64,000 nucleotides of DNA from Caballeronia humi (GTDB lineage: Bacteria; Pseudomonadota; Gammaproteobacteria; Burkholderiales; Burkholderiaceae): positions 1 to 64,000 of the forward strand of contig NZ_FCNW02000034.1 of assembly GCF_001544475.1 (NCBI RefSeq), written 5' to 3'. The notes under the pieces are model-generated. The model ran no database searches. It was not told the DNA's origin and saw only the letters and a program-made list of their open reading frames with translations. The translations under genes and the position numbers were made by a program. Of this stretch, positions 1 to 8,695 are shown one piece after another. Position 1 is the first letter of the stretch. The number at the start of each line of letters is the position of its first letter.

Positions 1-547
1 TCTGGAAGGGTCCGCCGCCCCAATACCACGGACCAAACTCCTCGTTGCACTCCGGCGCCCAAGCGTCGAACCCGTTGCCGTTTCGAAGCGGAATACGCCA
101 TTGTTTTTCGGTGCCTTTCTTTGCGCTGTAGCCCCAGTAAAAGCGGATGACGGGTGAGTTCCCGACTTCGACAATGGCGCGCGGGATCGGCTTACCCCCT
201 TTGTGTGTTGCATAAGTGTTCGACGCCAGATCGTCACGGTTCAACCGCTTGTTGAGTCCTGCGCACAGCGCTATTTCCGCATCGTCATACCACTCCCCCT
301 CTGAATTCACCCCATGCACAAAGATGACAATCCCCGGCAAATGCGGCGGAATCTCGACCAGCGCCCGCACTTGATAACTCACGGGCGTCATATACGATTC
401 CCAGAACCGCCGTCCAAGATGATCGATCTGCATGGGCACGAGTCGCGTGGCAACGTTGTGCTGATAGCGCTTCGAGGGTTGCTTGCCCGCGTCCGCCGAG
501 TCCATCGGCGCGGTGTTCGCATTCGGTTGATTCACGTCTTCGTCCAT
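1..547 (-). CDS. Tle3-like type VI secretion lipase effector, N-terminal part (cut by window edge)
   Basis: The minus strand is open from an ATG at 547 to the window edge, giving 182 codons without a stop. The visible part has a hydrophobic strand followed by a VHGVNSEGEWYDDAE motif near residues 77-92 (first beta-strand and oxyanion loop of an alpha/beta hydrolase), then VIRFYWGY and a WYWGGGPF motif at the edge. From memory, this layout is typical of the N-terminal domain of Tle3 (DUF3274) antibacterial phospholipases delivered by type VI secretion in Burkholderia. The GxSxG nucleophile lies beyond the window, so catalytic competence cannot be judged. Immunity protein and VgrG partners would be expected outside the window. 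Another alpha/beta hydrolase is possible. Confidence 0.7.
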   Translation of the reverse strand, partial: MDEDVNQPNANTAPMDSADAGKQPSKRYQHNVATRLVPMQIDHLGRRFWESYMTPVSYQVRALVEIPPHLPGIVIFVHGVNSEGEWYDDAEIALCAGLNKRLNRDDLASNTYATHKGGKPIPRAIVEVGNSPVIRFYWGYSAKKGTEKQWRIPLRNGNGFDAWAPECNEEFGPWYWGGGPFQ

Positions 548-1416
548 TAAGCCTCCATTTTTTTGAATCGATTAATCAATCCCCAGCGCGAGCCTCTGTA
601 GTTTTAAGCGGACTGCGCGTGGATTTCGTCACGATTGGACTTTGGGTGTCACACAAAAGCGCACGCGCGATTCCAGCGCGAAATCATGAGTGGTCTGAAT
701 TTTTGGAGGAGGCTGGCAAGTGAGGTGAAAGTGGCGATGACGCCTTGTACCTTGTGACCCGTGCCTGTGGAGACTGATGACTTAGAACGGTTTGGTGGCT
801 ATTCGCGAAGCTCGCCGATCGGTGCAGATAGCCACTGTGCGGCATATCTGCAAGCGGGTGTGTCACCGTGATTGCAAGGCGTCTAGCGGCGCAGATCGCG
901 CCAACGCCGGACCGAACGACGCTCACGTTCTTGACGCTGGCCGTGCGTGGCACACCGGCAAAGTACGTGTCGTGACGCGAAGAAGCTGCGAACTTATGCG
1001 CGTCGCAACGACTTACGCCGGTTTGCTTGGTGGTCGCACTCACGAACGTTTCTCTCCCGTTATCCACTTTTTTGTGTTCGGGAGATTAACTACTTGGCTG
1101 GATTTTGCTCAACGAGATAAATCTGATTTTCGGAAAAATTCCGGAATTTCCGATAGATCTTCCGTAGCCTTAACGCTCACGACAGAACCGTGTAACGCTG
1201 CAATAGAAGATTCTCGGCGCTCGCTCTATACGAGATCACGCAGAGGTTCTGCGGTCGATTTCATGACGAGCCAAGGGATCTCCTCTAGCGTACCCGGAGC
1301 ATTGGATTTGCCCCAGAAGGGACAAATCCAACGAACAGACACCAGTACAACCGCCATCTGAGCACGAGCGCATGAAACGGGGTTCGATAGCGACCCCGAG
1401 CGCTAGCGTTGCGCTT
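548..1416. other. Gene-poor stretch, no supported feature
   Basis: About 870 bases between the start of the Tle3-like gene and the end of the indolepyruvate oxidoreductase gene. Two overlapping open frames exist on opposite strands (684-1067 minus, 792-1361 plus). Both translate to low-complexity, Arg/Ser/His-rich sequence without a recognisable fold, and neither has the third-position G/C bias of the neighbours. The stretch is less GC-rich than the rest. It should hold the promoter of the minus-strand gene at 547. No clear terminator or repeat was seen. Confidence 0.5.
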
Positions 1417-4400
1417 TTACTTCGCGACGACCACCGGAATCCCCTTCAGGCTCGCGGCGCCCTTCATCTCATCGAGCGATGCGCGCACTGCCGCGCCCGT
1501 CGCCGCTTCGATGCGCAGCGTCGAAGCCAGATCGCGCTCGCGGCGCTTGACCATCGCGAGGTTCGCGAGTTTCACGTGACCGTAGCCGCGCACGCGCTCA
1601 TAAAGAGCGGCGAGCGCTTCCACGTCTTTCGCGTTATCGGCGGTGAGCGCGCCGAGCGCACGCGTCATCGTGGTTTCGTAATCGCCGGCTAGCTGGCGTT
1701 CCATGCGGCGCTCCAGCGTCTTGCCGAACGGATCGAAGAGACCGCCGCGCAGTCCACGGAACTTCGCCATCGTCCCGAGCACCGGCCACAGCCACTGACC
1801 GAACACCTTCTTGCGCGGCACGCCGCCATACTCCGCCTTCGACAAAGCCGGTGGCGCGAGATTGAATTTCACCGTGAAATCCTGCCCCGCCGTGCCTTCG
1901 AACTGCGCTTCGAGCGCCGCGCGGAAAGCCGGATCGGCGTGCAGGCGCGCGACTTCATATTCGTCCTTCACCGCGAGCAGTTTGTAAAACGTCGTCGCGA
2001 CGGCGCGCGTGATCGCGTCGTTCTTCGACGTCGCCGCCGCATTCACCAGCTTCCGATACCGCTCGACATATTTCGCGCCGCCGTATTCCGCGAGACGCTG
2101 TTCGCGATCCGAGATCAGCGCGGGCAACGGCATCGCGGCCATTTCGACGCGCGGCACCTGCGCCGACTTGCGCAGCGTGTCGAGCGCGTTCAGATCGGCG
2201 GCTGCCAGCCGCCCGATGGCGAACGCCAGCTTGTTCATCGGCACGGCGACGTTGTTCAGCTCGATCGCGCGCATCAGCGCGGCGTGTGACACCGGCACGA
2301 GGCCGAGTTGCCACGTGTAGCCGAGCATCAGAATGTTCGCGCCGATCGTGTCGCCGAGAAAACGCGTCGCGAGCGCCTGGGCGTCGCAGGTCTGCATGCG
2401 CTCGGCGCCGGCCGCGTGACGCATCTTGTCGAGGAGCGCGTCGGCGTGGAGATTCGCGTCCGGGTTCTGCACGAAGCTCGCGTTCGGAATCGCGTGCGTG
2501 TTGACGACGATCCGCGTGCGGCCGTGGCGCACCGTCTGCAACGCGTCCGCGCTCGCGCCGACCACCATGTCGCACGCGAGCAGGACATCGGCCTGTTGCG
2601 TGTCGATGCGGACCTGATTCAGCAGCGCGTCGGTCGCGGCAAAGCGCACGAACGACAGCACCGAGCCGCCTTTCTGCGCAAAGCCCATGAAATCGAGCAC
2701 GGACGCGCTTTTGCCTTCCAGATGCGCCGCCATGCTGATCAGCGCGCCAACCGTCACCACGCCCGTGCCGCCGACGCCGGTGATCAGAATGTCGTACGGC
2801 GCATTATCGAGATGCTGCTTCGGCATCGACAGCGCATCGACGCGTCGCGCGAGTTCTTCGGGATCGAATGCATTGCCGGCCGCTTTCTTCACCTTCGCGC
2901 CTTCCAGCGTGACGAAGCTCGGGCAGAAGCCGTTCACGCACGAGTAATCCTTGTTGCACGACGACTGATCGATGCGGCGCTTGCGCCCCAGTTCGGTTTC
3001 AACCGGTTCGACCGACAGGCAATTCGACTGCACGCCGCAATCGCCGCAGCCTTCGCAGACCGCCTCGTTGATAAAAAGACGCTTGTCCGGGTCGGGAAAC
3101 TCGCCTTTTTTCCGGCGACGACGCTTTTCCGCCGCGCACGTCTGGTCGTAGATCAGGACCGTGACGCCCGCCGTGTCGCGCAGGCGGCGCTGCACGGCGT
3201 CAAGTTCGCCGCGGTGATGAAAGGTCGTGCCGCGCGGGAACTGGTCTTCGTGACCCTGGTACTTTTCCGGCTCATCGCTGACCACGACCAGGAGCGCAAT
3301 GCCCTCAGCCTCGACCTGACGCGCGATCTGCGGCACGGAAATGCTCCCATCGACCGGCTGGCCGCCCGTCATCGCCACGGCGTCGTTATAGAGAATCTTG
3401 TACGTGATGTTCGCCTTCGCCGCGACCGCCTGCCGAATCGCGAGAATGCCGGAGTGGAAATACGTGCCGTCGCCGAGATTCTGGAAGACGTGCGGCGTCT
3501 TCGTGAACATCGAGTGCGACGCCCAATCGACGCCTTCGCCGCCCATCTGGATCAGGCCGGTCGTATCGCGCTCCATCCAAGACGCCATGAAGTGGCAGCC
3601 GATCCCTGCCTGCGCGACCGAGCCTTCCGGCACCTTCGTCGACGTGTTGTGCGGGCAGCCCGAGCAGAAGTAGGGCGTGCGCTTCACCGAATCGGCGACG
3701 TTCGAGAGAATCTGCGGCGCGACCAGATCAACGACTTTCTCGCGGCGATCGAGCGCGGGCTTGTGACGCGCGAGCCAGTCGGCGAACACGGGCAGCACGC
3801 GCGACGGGCGCAGCTCGCCGAGCGACGACAGCAGCATCGCGCCATCCTGCGCATGCTTGCCGACGATGATCGGCCGCGCGCCGGATATGCGGTTGTAGAG
3901 GTGATCCTTGATCTGCTGCTCGATGATCGGGCCCTTCTCCTCGATCACCAGCACTTCCGACAGCCCTTCGACGAATGTTTCCAGCCGCGTGGTTTCGAGC
4001 GGAAACGAGAGGCCGACCTTGTAGATGCGCACGCCCGCCTGATCGAGATCGTCGACGGTGAGATCCAGCCGACGCAACGCTTCCATCAAATCGAGATGCG
4101 CCTTGCCACACGTCACGATGCCGACGTTCGCCTGCGCGCTCGGCGCAATCCACTTATCGATGCTGTTCACGCGCGCGAAGTGGCGTACCGCGTCGAGCTT
4201 GGCGGCGAGGCGCGCTTCGATCGTGAGGCTCGGCAGGTCCGGCCAGCGGTTGTGCAGGCCGCCCGCCGGCGTGACGAAGTCCTGCGGCGCTTTCCAGGTG
4301 GTCTGGATCGCGTCGAGATCGACGGTCGAGCCGGATTCGACCGTCTCGGAAATGGCCTTGTAGCCGACCCACGCGCCCGAAAATCGCGACAGCGCCCAGC

Positions 4401-5001
4401 CGTAAAGGCCGAATTCGAGCATGTCCGCGATATTCGACGGATTCACGACCGGCATGCTCCAGCCGATCATCGCGTGATCGCTCTGGTGCGGCATCGACGA
4501 CGACACGCAGCCGTGATCGTCGCCCGCCACCACCAGCACGCCGCCGTGCGGCGACGAGCCGTACGCGTTGCCGTGCTTGAGCGCATCGCCCGCGCGATCG
4601 ACCCCCGGGCCCTTGCCGTACCACATCGCGAAAACGCCCTCGACGGTCCGCTCCGCATCCGATTCGACGCGTTGCGTGCCGAGCACGGCGGTGCCGCCGA
4701 GTTCCTCGTTGATCGCGGGCAGAAAGCGCACGTCATGCGACGCGAGCAGTTTGTTCGCCTTCCACAATTGCTGGTCGACCATGCCGAGCGGCGAGCCGCG
4801 ATAGCCGCTGACGAAGCCCGCCGTGTTCAGATTCGCGGCGCGGTCGGCGACGCGCTGCATCAGCACGAGCCGCACGAGCGCCTGCGTGCCCGTCAGGAAG
4901 ATGCGGCCGCGCGTGGCGGACAGGTTGTCGGTCAGCTTGTAATCGGACAGGGCCGGGGTATGGCCGTCGTTGATGGCTTCTAAGGGAACGCGCGCGTTCA
5001 T
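1417..5001 (-). CDS. Indolepyruvate ferredoxin oxidoreductase, fused alpha/beta type
   Basis: 1194 residues, the usual length of the fused enzyme of proteobacteria that oxidatively decarboxylates aryl-pyruvates or branched 2-oxo acids to acyl-CoA in the cytoplasm. The N-terminal half is the pyruvate:ferredoxin oxidoreductase-type region (SGYRGSPLG near residue 65). A cysteine motif CSGCPHNTS lies near 447, followed by the thiamine-diphosphate part (GGEGVDWASH, NDAVAMTGGQP). A ferredoxin-like Cys cluster with CEGCGDCG near 647 and later CNKDYSCVNGFCPSF should bind Fe-S. The gamma (IorB-like) domain begins at ITGVGGTGVVT near 743. The rest is a C-terminal extension. It stands alone, divergent from the GST gene. 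The family is clear; the preferred 2-oxo acid cannot be read from sequence. Confidence 0.93.
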   Translation of the reverse strand: MNARVPLEAINDGHTPALSDYKLTDNLSATRGRIFLTGTQALVRLVLMQRVADRAANLNTAGFVSGYRGSPLGMVDQQLWKANKLLASHDVRFLPAINEELGGTAVLGTQRVESDAERTVEGVFAMWYGKGPGVDRAGDALKHGNAYGSSPHGGVLVVAGDDHGCVSSSMPHQSDHAMIGWSMPVVNPSNIADMLEFGLYGWALSRFSGAWVGYKAISETVESGSTVDLDAIQTTWKAPQDFVTPAGGLHNRWPDLPSLTIEARLAAKLDAVRHFARVNSIDKWIAPSAQANVGIVTCGKAHLDLMEALRRLDLTVDDLDQAGVRIYKVGLSFPLETTRLETFVEGLSEVLVIEEKGPIIEQQIKDHLYNRISGARPIIVGKHAQDGAMLLSSLGELRPSRVLPVFADWLARHKPALDRREKVVDLVAPQILSNVADSVKRTPYFCSGCPHNTSTKVPEGSVAQAGIGCHFMASWMERDTTGLIQMGGEGVDWASHSMFTKTPHVFQNLGDGTYFHSGILAIRQAVAAKANITYKILYNDAVAMTGGQPVDGSISVPQIARQVEAEGIALLVVVSDEPEKYQGHEDQFPRGTTFHHRGELDAVQRRLRDTAGVTVLIYDQTCAAEKRRRRKKGEFPDPDKRLFINEAVCEGCGDCGVQSNCLSVEPVETELGRKRRIDQSSCNKDYSCVNGFCPSFVTLEGAKVKKAAGNAFDPEELARRVDALSMPKQHLDNAPYDILITGVGGTGVVTVGALISMAAHLEGKSASVLDFMGFAQKGGSVLSFVRFAATDALLNQVRIDTQQADVLLACDMVVGASADALQTVRHGRTRIVVNTHAIPNASFVQNPDANLHADALLDKMRHAAGAERMQTCDAQALATRFLGDTIGANILMLGYTWQLGLVPVSHAALMRAIELNNVAVPMNKLAFAIGRLAAADLNALDTLRKSAQVPRVEMAAMPLPALISDREQRLAEYGGAKYVERYRKLVNAAATSKNDAITRAVATTFYKLLAVKDEYEVARLHADPAFRAALEAQFEGTAGQDFTVKFNLAPPALSKAEYGGVPRKKVFGQWLWPVLGTMAKFRGLRGGLFDPFGKTLERRMERQLAGDYETTMTRALGALTADNAKDVEALAALYERVRGYGHVKLANLAMVKRRERDLASTLRIEAATGAAVRASLDEMKGAASLKGIPVVVAK

Positions 5002-5247
5002 GAAGTCTCCGGCTTGAGTTATGTAAGTAGCGTGGGGTGCGCAAGGACTCCATTCTTCGCTGACAAAACCGGAATTTTTTTGCTCACTTCCCGCAGGTAT
5101 CTCGTTATCGGAAAGGAAATCGCCGCTTTTCGAGATCGAGGAGCGAGATTCACCCGCGTGGGTGCCGTATCCGCGTTAACCCGCACGTTTGGCGGTGCGT
5201 GTTGGGGTAACCTGAACAGCACCTAAACGCCCAAGGACGATCCGCCG

Positions 5248-5892
5248 ATGAAGCTCTACTACTGGCCGAAAACGCGTGCCTTCCGCGCGCTGTGGATGCT
5301 GGAGGAACTGCGCGTGCCGTACGACTTCGCGTTCGTGAACATCCGCGCGGGCGATCAGAACGAGCCGGCGTTCTGCCGCGTCAATCCGATGTCGAAGCTG
5401 CCCGCGCTCGACGACGACGGCGTGACCGTCGCGGAATCGGGCGCCGTGCTGCTCTATCTCGCCGACAAATTCCCCGACGCGCAGCTCGGCGTGCCGCCCG
5501 GCGATCCGCTGCGCGGGCGTTTCCTGCAATGGATGTTTTTCACCGGCGCTTGCCTCGAACCCGCGATGGCCGAGCGCATGACGGGCGCGCCGGGCAACAC
5601 GGTGAGCTTCGGCTGGGGCGATCTGGGACGCGTCGAGCACGCGATCGAAGGGGCGCTGAAGGAGGGGCCGTGGCTCGTCGGCGAGCGTTTCACCGCCGCC
5701 GACATCCTCGTCGCGAGCACGCTGCAGATCGCTTACATGGCGAAGCTGATCGAGCCGGGCGGGGCGTTATCGGATTACGTCGATCGAGCGGTGGCCCGCG
5801 ACGGGCACGAGCGCGCGGCGGCGATCGATCATCGCGAGGCGGAGCGGCTTTCACTCAAGCCGCATACCGGGACGGCCAGCGTGCGGCCTTAG
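5248..5892 (+). CDS. Glutathione S-transferase family protein
   Basis: 214 residues, normal for a cytosolic GST. The thioredoxin-fold N-terminal domain is visible (MKLYYWPKTRAFRALWMLEE; NPMSKLPALDDDGVTVAESGAVLLYLAD, where the cis-Pro and the E-S pair bind the glutathione gamma-glutamyl group). The all-helical C-terminal domain carries the N-capping-type motif GERFTAADILVAS near residue 147. It transfers or removes glutathione on electrophiles, but the substrate is unknown. The gene is monocistronic and divergent from the indolepyruvate oxidoreductase, with about 245 bases between them. The last 20 residues are polar and probably disordered. The next gene converges 12 bases downstream. Confidence 0.9.
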   Translation: MKLYYWPKTRAFRALWMLEELRVPYDFAFVNIRAGDQNEPAFCRVNPMSKLPALDDDGVTVAESGAVLLYLADKFPDAQLGVPPGDPLRGRFLQWMFFTGACLEPAMAERMTGAPGNTVSFGWGDLGRVEHAIEGALKEGPWLVGERFTAADILVASTLQIAYMAKLIEPGGALSDYVDRAVARDGHERAAAIDHREAERLSLKPHTGTASVRP

Positions 5893-5904
5893 GCGCTCCA
5901 GGAT

Positions 5905-6150
5905 TCAGGGAAACGCGCGCGGCTTCGGAATGCCCGCGCCCGCTTCGATATCGGCGATGGCCTGCTTGTGCGCGAGATCAATCGCGTCAGCGGGTTTCTC
6001 CAAGCCGCCGTCGCCGCCGACCGTCGTCCACGTCTTGACGGCTTTTTCGTGATGGCGGATTTCGTATTCGGCGTCCCAGCGCGCGCCTTGCAGTTCGAGC
6101 GGCCGCACGTGGATCGCATAGACGCCATAGAGAAAGAGCTGTTCCGGCAT
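5905..6150 (-). CDS. Small conserved-looking hypothetical protein, 81 aa
   Basis: Starts at ATG 6150 behind an excellent Shine-Dalgarno (GGAGGA, about 5 bases before the ATG), which supports it as real although a longer open frame covers it. Begins MPEQLFLYGVYAIHVRPLEL, then WDAEYEIR, a lysine-tryptophan stretch and an alanine-rich helix ending in ADIEAGAGIPKPRAFP. No signal peptide or membrane segment. It follows the 75-aa gene at 6209 by 58 bases on the same strand and shares its layout (GVY/GLY near the start, an HVR or GVR step, Ala-rich C-terminal helix ending in an IE pair), so the two may be paralogues in one operon. Function unknown. Confidence 0.75.
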   Translation of the reverse strand: MPEQLFLYGVYAIHVRPLELQGARWDAEYEIRHHEKAVKTWTTVGGDGGLEKPADAIDLAHKQAIADIEAGAGIPKPRAFP

Positions 6151-6208
6151 GATGTCCTCCGATCTGGCCAGGAGCGCCCGCGCGACGCGAGCGCCGCCGG
6201 CTGTCTGC

Positions 6209-6436
6209 TTATAGTTCGATTTCCCCGAGAATCCGGTGCGCAAGGGCGCGCGCTTCTTCGAGCGCCTCGGCTTCGTTCTCCGACGATGCATCGACTTCGT
6301 AGAGCGTCGCGTCCGTCTCCTCGCCGTCGTCGCGCGCGAGCGAGACGAGCCCCTGGTACTGGCCCAAGTCGGTGGCGCGCACGCCGAGCGTCGCGGTGTA
6401 GAGGCCCTTCGTGTAGATCGTGTCGTCCATGTCCAT
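6209..6436 (-). CDS. Small acidic hypothetical protein, 75 aa
   Basis: 75 residues, strongly acidic, starting MDMDDTIYTKGLYTATLGVR and ending in an Ala/Glu-rich helix (EAEALEEARALAHRILGEIE). No membrane segment, cysteine or known motif. Codon use is normal for the chromosome, which supports coding. It is the first gene of a probable two-gene unit with the 81-aa gene at 5905, and shares its general plan. The PfkB kinase gene ends 76 bases upstream on the same strand, so read-through is possible. I do not recognise a family. Confidence 0.7.
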   Translation of the reverse strand: MDMDDTIYTKGLYTATLGVRATDLGQYQGLVSLARDDGEETDATLYEVDASSENEAEALEEARALAHRILGEIEL

Positions 6437-6512
6437 GTTGGCTCCGCGCAGAGGAAATTCATGCTAGCACGCTGATATGCAGCGTGCGTGACATGGACGG
6501 CTCGCCTTCGAA

Positions 6513-7427
6513 CTATGGTTTCAGCAACGCCTCGACTTCTTCCAGCGACGGCGAGTGACCGCCCGGGAACCGGCACGCCGCCGCGCCCGACGCGAGCGCG
6601 AAACGCAGGTGCTCGCCCCAGCCGCCTTCGCGCGCCATGAGGCTGTAGAGCAACCCGGCGATCGACGCATCGCCCGCACCGACCGTGTCCGCGACTTGCA
6701 CCACCGGCGGCTTCGCGCGAAACACTTCGTCGCCGACATAGAGCGCCGCCTCGCTCGACCCGCGCGTGACGAACACACTCGCCTGCGGGTTCATCGCGCG
6801 GACCTGCGCGAGCGCGTCCGCCTCGGGGATGCCGCGAAACAGCATGTGCAGGTCCTCGTCCGAAACCTTGATCAGGTCGGCGAGCGACGCCATGTTTCGC
6901 AGGATCGGCTCGTAGCCGGTTTCCATCAGGTTGCGGTAGTTCGGGTCGAAGCTGATTTTCACGCCGTGCGCGCGCAGTTGCGCGGCAAGCGCCGCGAGCG
7001 TCGCGCCGAGCGGCTGACGCACGAGGCTGATGCAGCCGAAATGCGCCCACTTGACCTGTTCCATCCAGCCGGACGGCAGCTTCGACGGATCGAAGGCGAG
7101 ATCGGCGCCGTTCTCACCCATGAAGTAGTACGTCGGCGGCTGCGTCTTGTGAACGATCGCGAGCAGCGGCGGACGCTCGACGCGCTGCATGAAACGCATG
7201 TCGAGACCGGCCGTGACGCTTGCGTTCCACAGATCGTCGGAGAAATTGTCAACGCCGAGCGAGCCGGCGCAGGCCGTCGGCAGGCCAAGACGCGCCACCG
7301 CCCGCGCGACGTTCCACCCCGCGCCGCCCGGACGCGAGAGCCACGTCGAGGTGTCGGTGCGGATCATGTCGGTGAGGATGTCGCCGGCTGAGACGAAGGT
7401 AGGAAGAGTCTGGTTTTCTGCTGCCAT
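6513..7427 (-). CDS. PfkB-family sugar kinase (probable fructokinase)
   Basis: 304 residues from ATG 7427; the open frame extends further upstream into the isomerase gene, but this start lies 5 bases after that gene's stop. Ribokinase/PfkB signatures are present: the N-terminal GGAGWNVARAVARLG motif for sugar binding and the C-terminal ADTVGAGDASIAG motif with the catalytic Asp and anion hole. It phosphorylates a sugar with ATP in the cytoplasm. As last gene of the LacI-regulator/AGE-isomerase/kinase unit, fructose to fructose 6-phosphate is the natural guess, since AGE isomerases make fructose from mannose. Substrate assignment is inference. Confidence 0.9.
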   Translation of the reverse strand: MAAENQTLPTFVSAGDILTDMIRTDTSTWLSRPGGAGWNVARAVARLGLPTACAGSLGVDNFSDDLWNASVTAGLDMRFMQRVERPPLLAIVHKTQPPTYYFMGENGADLAFDPSKLPSGWMEQVKWAHFGCISLVRQPLGATLAALAAQLRAHGVKISFDPNYRNLMETGYEPILRNMASLADLIKVSDEDLHMLFRGIPEADALAQVRAMNPQASVFVTRGSSEAALYVGDEVFRAKPPVVQVADTVGAGDASIAGLLYSLMAREGGWGEHLRFALASGAAACRFPGGHSPSLEEVEALLKP

Positions 7428-7432
7428 TTGTC

Positions 7433-8695
7433 TCACCGTTTGCTTGTTTCGGGCGTGCCGAGGGCGTTCAACACCTCGTAGCACGCGCCCATCGTGTGGT
7501 AATCGGTCTTGCCGGCCGGGCTCTTTTCGTCGCCGTACTTGCGATTGTCGCAGGTCAGGATGCGGAACCACGCGCCGTATTTGTGATCGACGAAATGCGC
7601 CCAGCTATAGCGCCAGAGCTCGTCGTAGCAGTCCCAGAAGCGTTCGCGGCCCGTGCGCGCGCCGAGCAGAGCGGCGGCGGCGAAGCTTTCCGCCTGCACC
7701 CAGAAGTATTTGTCGTGGTCGCAAATGGTGTTGTCGGGGCCGAAGCCGTAGTACAGCCCGCCGTGGCGGCTGTCCCAGGCGCGGTTGAAACCGGCGTCGA
7801 ATAGTTCGATGGCGCGCGGCGCGAGCCACGGCAACGCGCGATGGCGTTCGAGAATCAACAGGAGCTTGGCCCATTCCGTCTGATGACCGGGCTGGAAACC
7901 CCACGGACGGAAAATGTTCGTGCTGTCGGATTCGTTGTAATGCCAGTCGACCGACCAGTCGGCTCCGAAGTGCTCCCAGATCAGTCCGTTCGACAGCTTC
8001 GCCTGCCGCAGCGTGATGTTCCCCGCGATTTTTTCCGCGCGATCCAGATAGATGACGTGGCCGGTCGCCTCGTAGGCGGCGAGGAGCGCTTCGGTCGCGT
8101 GCATGTTGGCGTTCTGCCCGCGATAGTCCGAAAGCTGCCAGTCGGGCGTGGCTTCGTCGGCGTAGAGGCCGGCGTCGGCGTCCCAGAAGCGACGCTCCAG
8201 CAGATGGAACGTCTCGTTGATCATCGGCGTGGCTTCGTCGATACCCGCCATCGACGCATGCGCGCACGCGAGCAGCACGAACGCAAGGCCGTAGCAGTGG
8301 CGCGTGCCGTCGAGCGTGCGTTTCGCGCCGTCGCGCCACTCGATTTCCCAGTCGTAGCCTTCGAGCGCGGGGTCCCAGTGGGCGCTGCGCAGGAACGCGA
8401 ACGCGTGGCGGGCGTCGTCCTGGTACGCGGCGTCACCCAAATGGCGGTAGGCCATCGCGTAATTGAAGACGAAGCGCGTGCTGCTGACGAGGTGGCGCGT
8501 CGTGCGATCGTAGACGCGGCCGTCGTCCTTGAAATAGTGGAAGAAGCCGCCGGACGGGTCGTGCGCGGTGGGTGCGTAAAACGCGAGTGTGTCGCGCACG
8601 TGCGAGAGCAGGAAGTCGCGGCTGCGGAAGTCGATGGGCGCGCTGGCTGGGGTGCTGGCAGCGTCCGGTGCGACGGTTGTAGCGGTCGAGTTCAT
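7433..8695 (-). CDS. AGE-family epimerase/isomerase (probable D-mannose isomerase)
   Basis: 420 residues, matching N-acylglucosamine 2-epimerase/mannose isomerase (YihS-like) proteins with an (alpha/alpha)6 barrel. Conserved patches around the active-site histidines are visible: RGQNANMHATEALLA (about residue 195), WHYNESDS, GFQPGHQTEWAKLL (about 270) and the C-terminal KTDYHTMGACYEVL. These His and Arg residues carry out the 1,2-isomerisation of mannose to fructose or the 2-epimerisation. Its start overlaps the regulator's stop by four bases (ATGA), so translation is coupled. The first 20 residues are Ala/Thr/Pro-rich and probably disordered. Isomerase versus epimerase cannot be settled from sequence; the following fructokinase-like gene favours isomerase. 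Confidence 0.9.
   Translation of the reverse strand: MNSTATTVAPDAASTPASAPIDFRSRDFLLSHVRDTLAFYAPTAHDPSGGFFHYFKDDGRVYDRTTRHLVSSTRFVFNYAMAYRHLGDAAYQDDARHAFAFLRSAHWDPALEGYDWEIEWRDGAKRTLDGTRHCYGLAFVLLACAHASMAGIDEATPMINETFHLLERRFWDADAGLYADEATPDWQLSDYRGQNANMHATEALLAAYEATGHVIYLDRAEKIAGNITLRQAKLSNGLIWEHFGADWSVDWHYNESDSTNIFRPWGFQPGHQTEWAKLLLILERHRALPWLAPRAIELFDAGFNRAWDSRHGGLYYGFGPDNTICDHDKYFWVQAESFAAAALLGARTGRERFWDCYDELWRYSWAHFVDHKYGAWFRILTCDNRKYGDEKSPAGKTDYHTMGACYEVLNALGTPETSKR

Noticed and set aside
684..1361. Overlapping open frames of 127 and 189 aa on opposite strands
   Set aside because: Low-complexity translations, no start signal and codon use unlike neighbouring genes.
2308..4983. 891-aa open frame on the plus strand
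   Set aside because: Arg/His/Ala-rich antisense shadow of the indolepyruvate oxidoreductase, typical of GC-rich genes.
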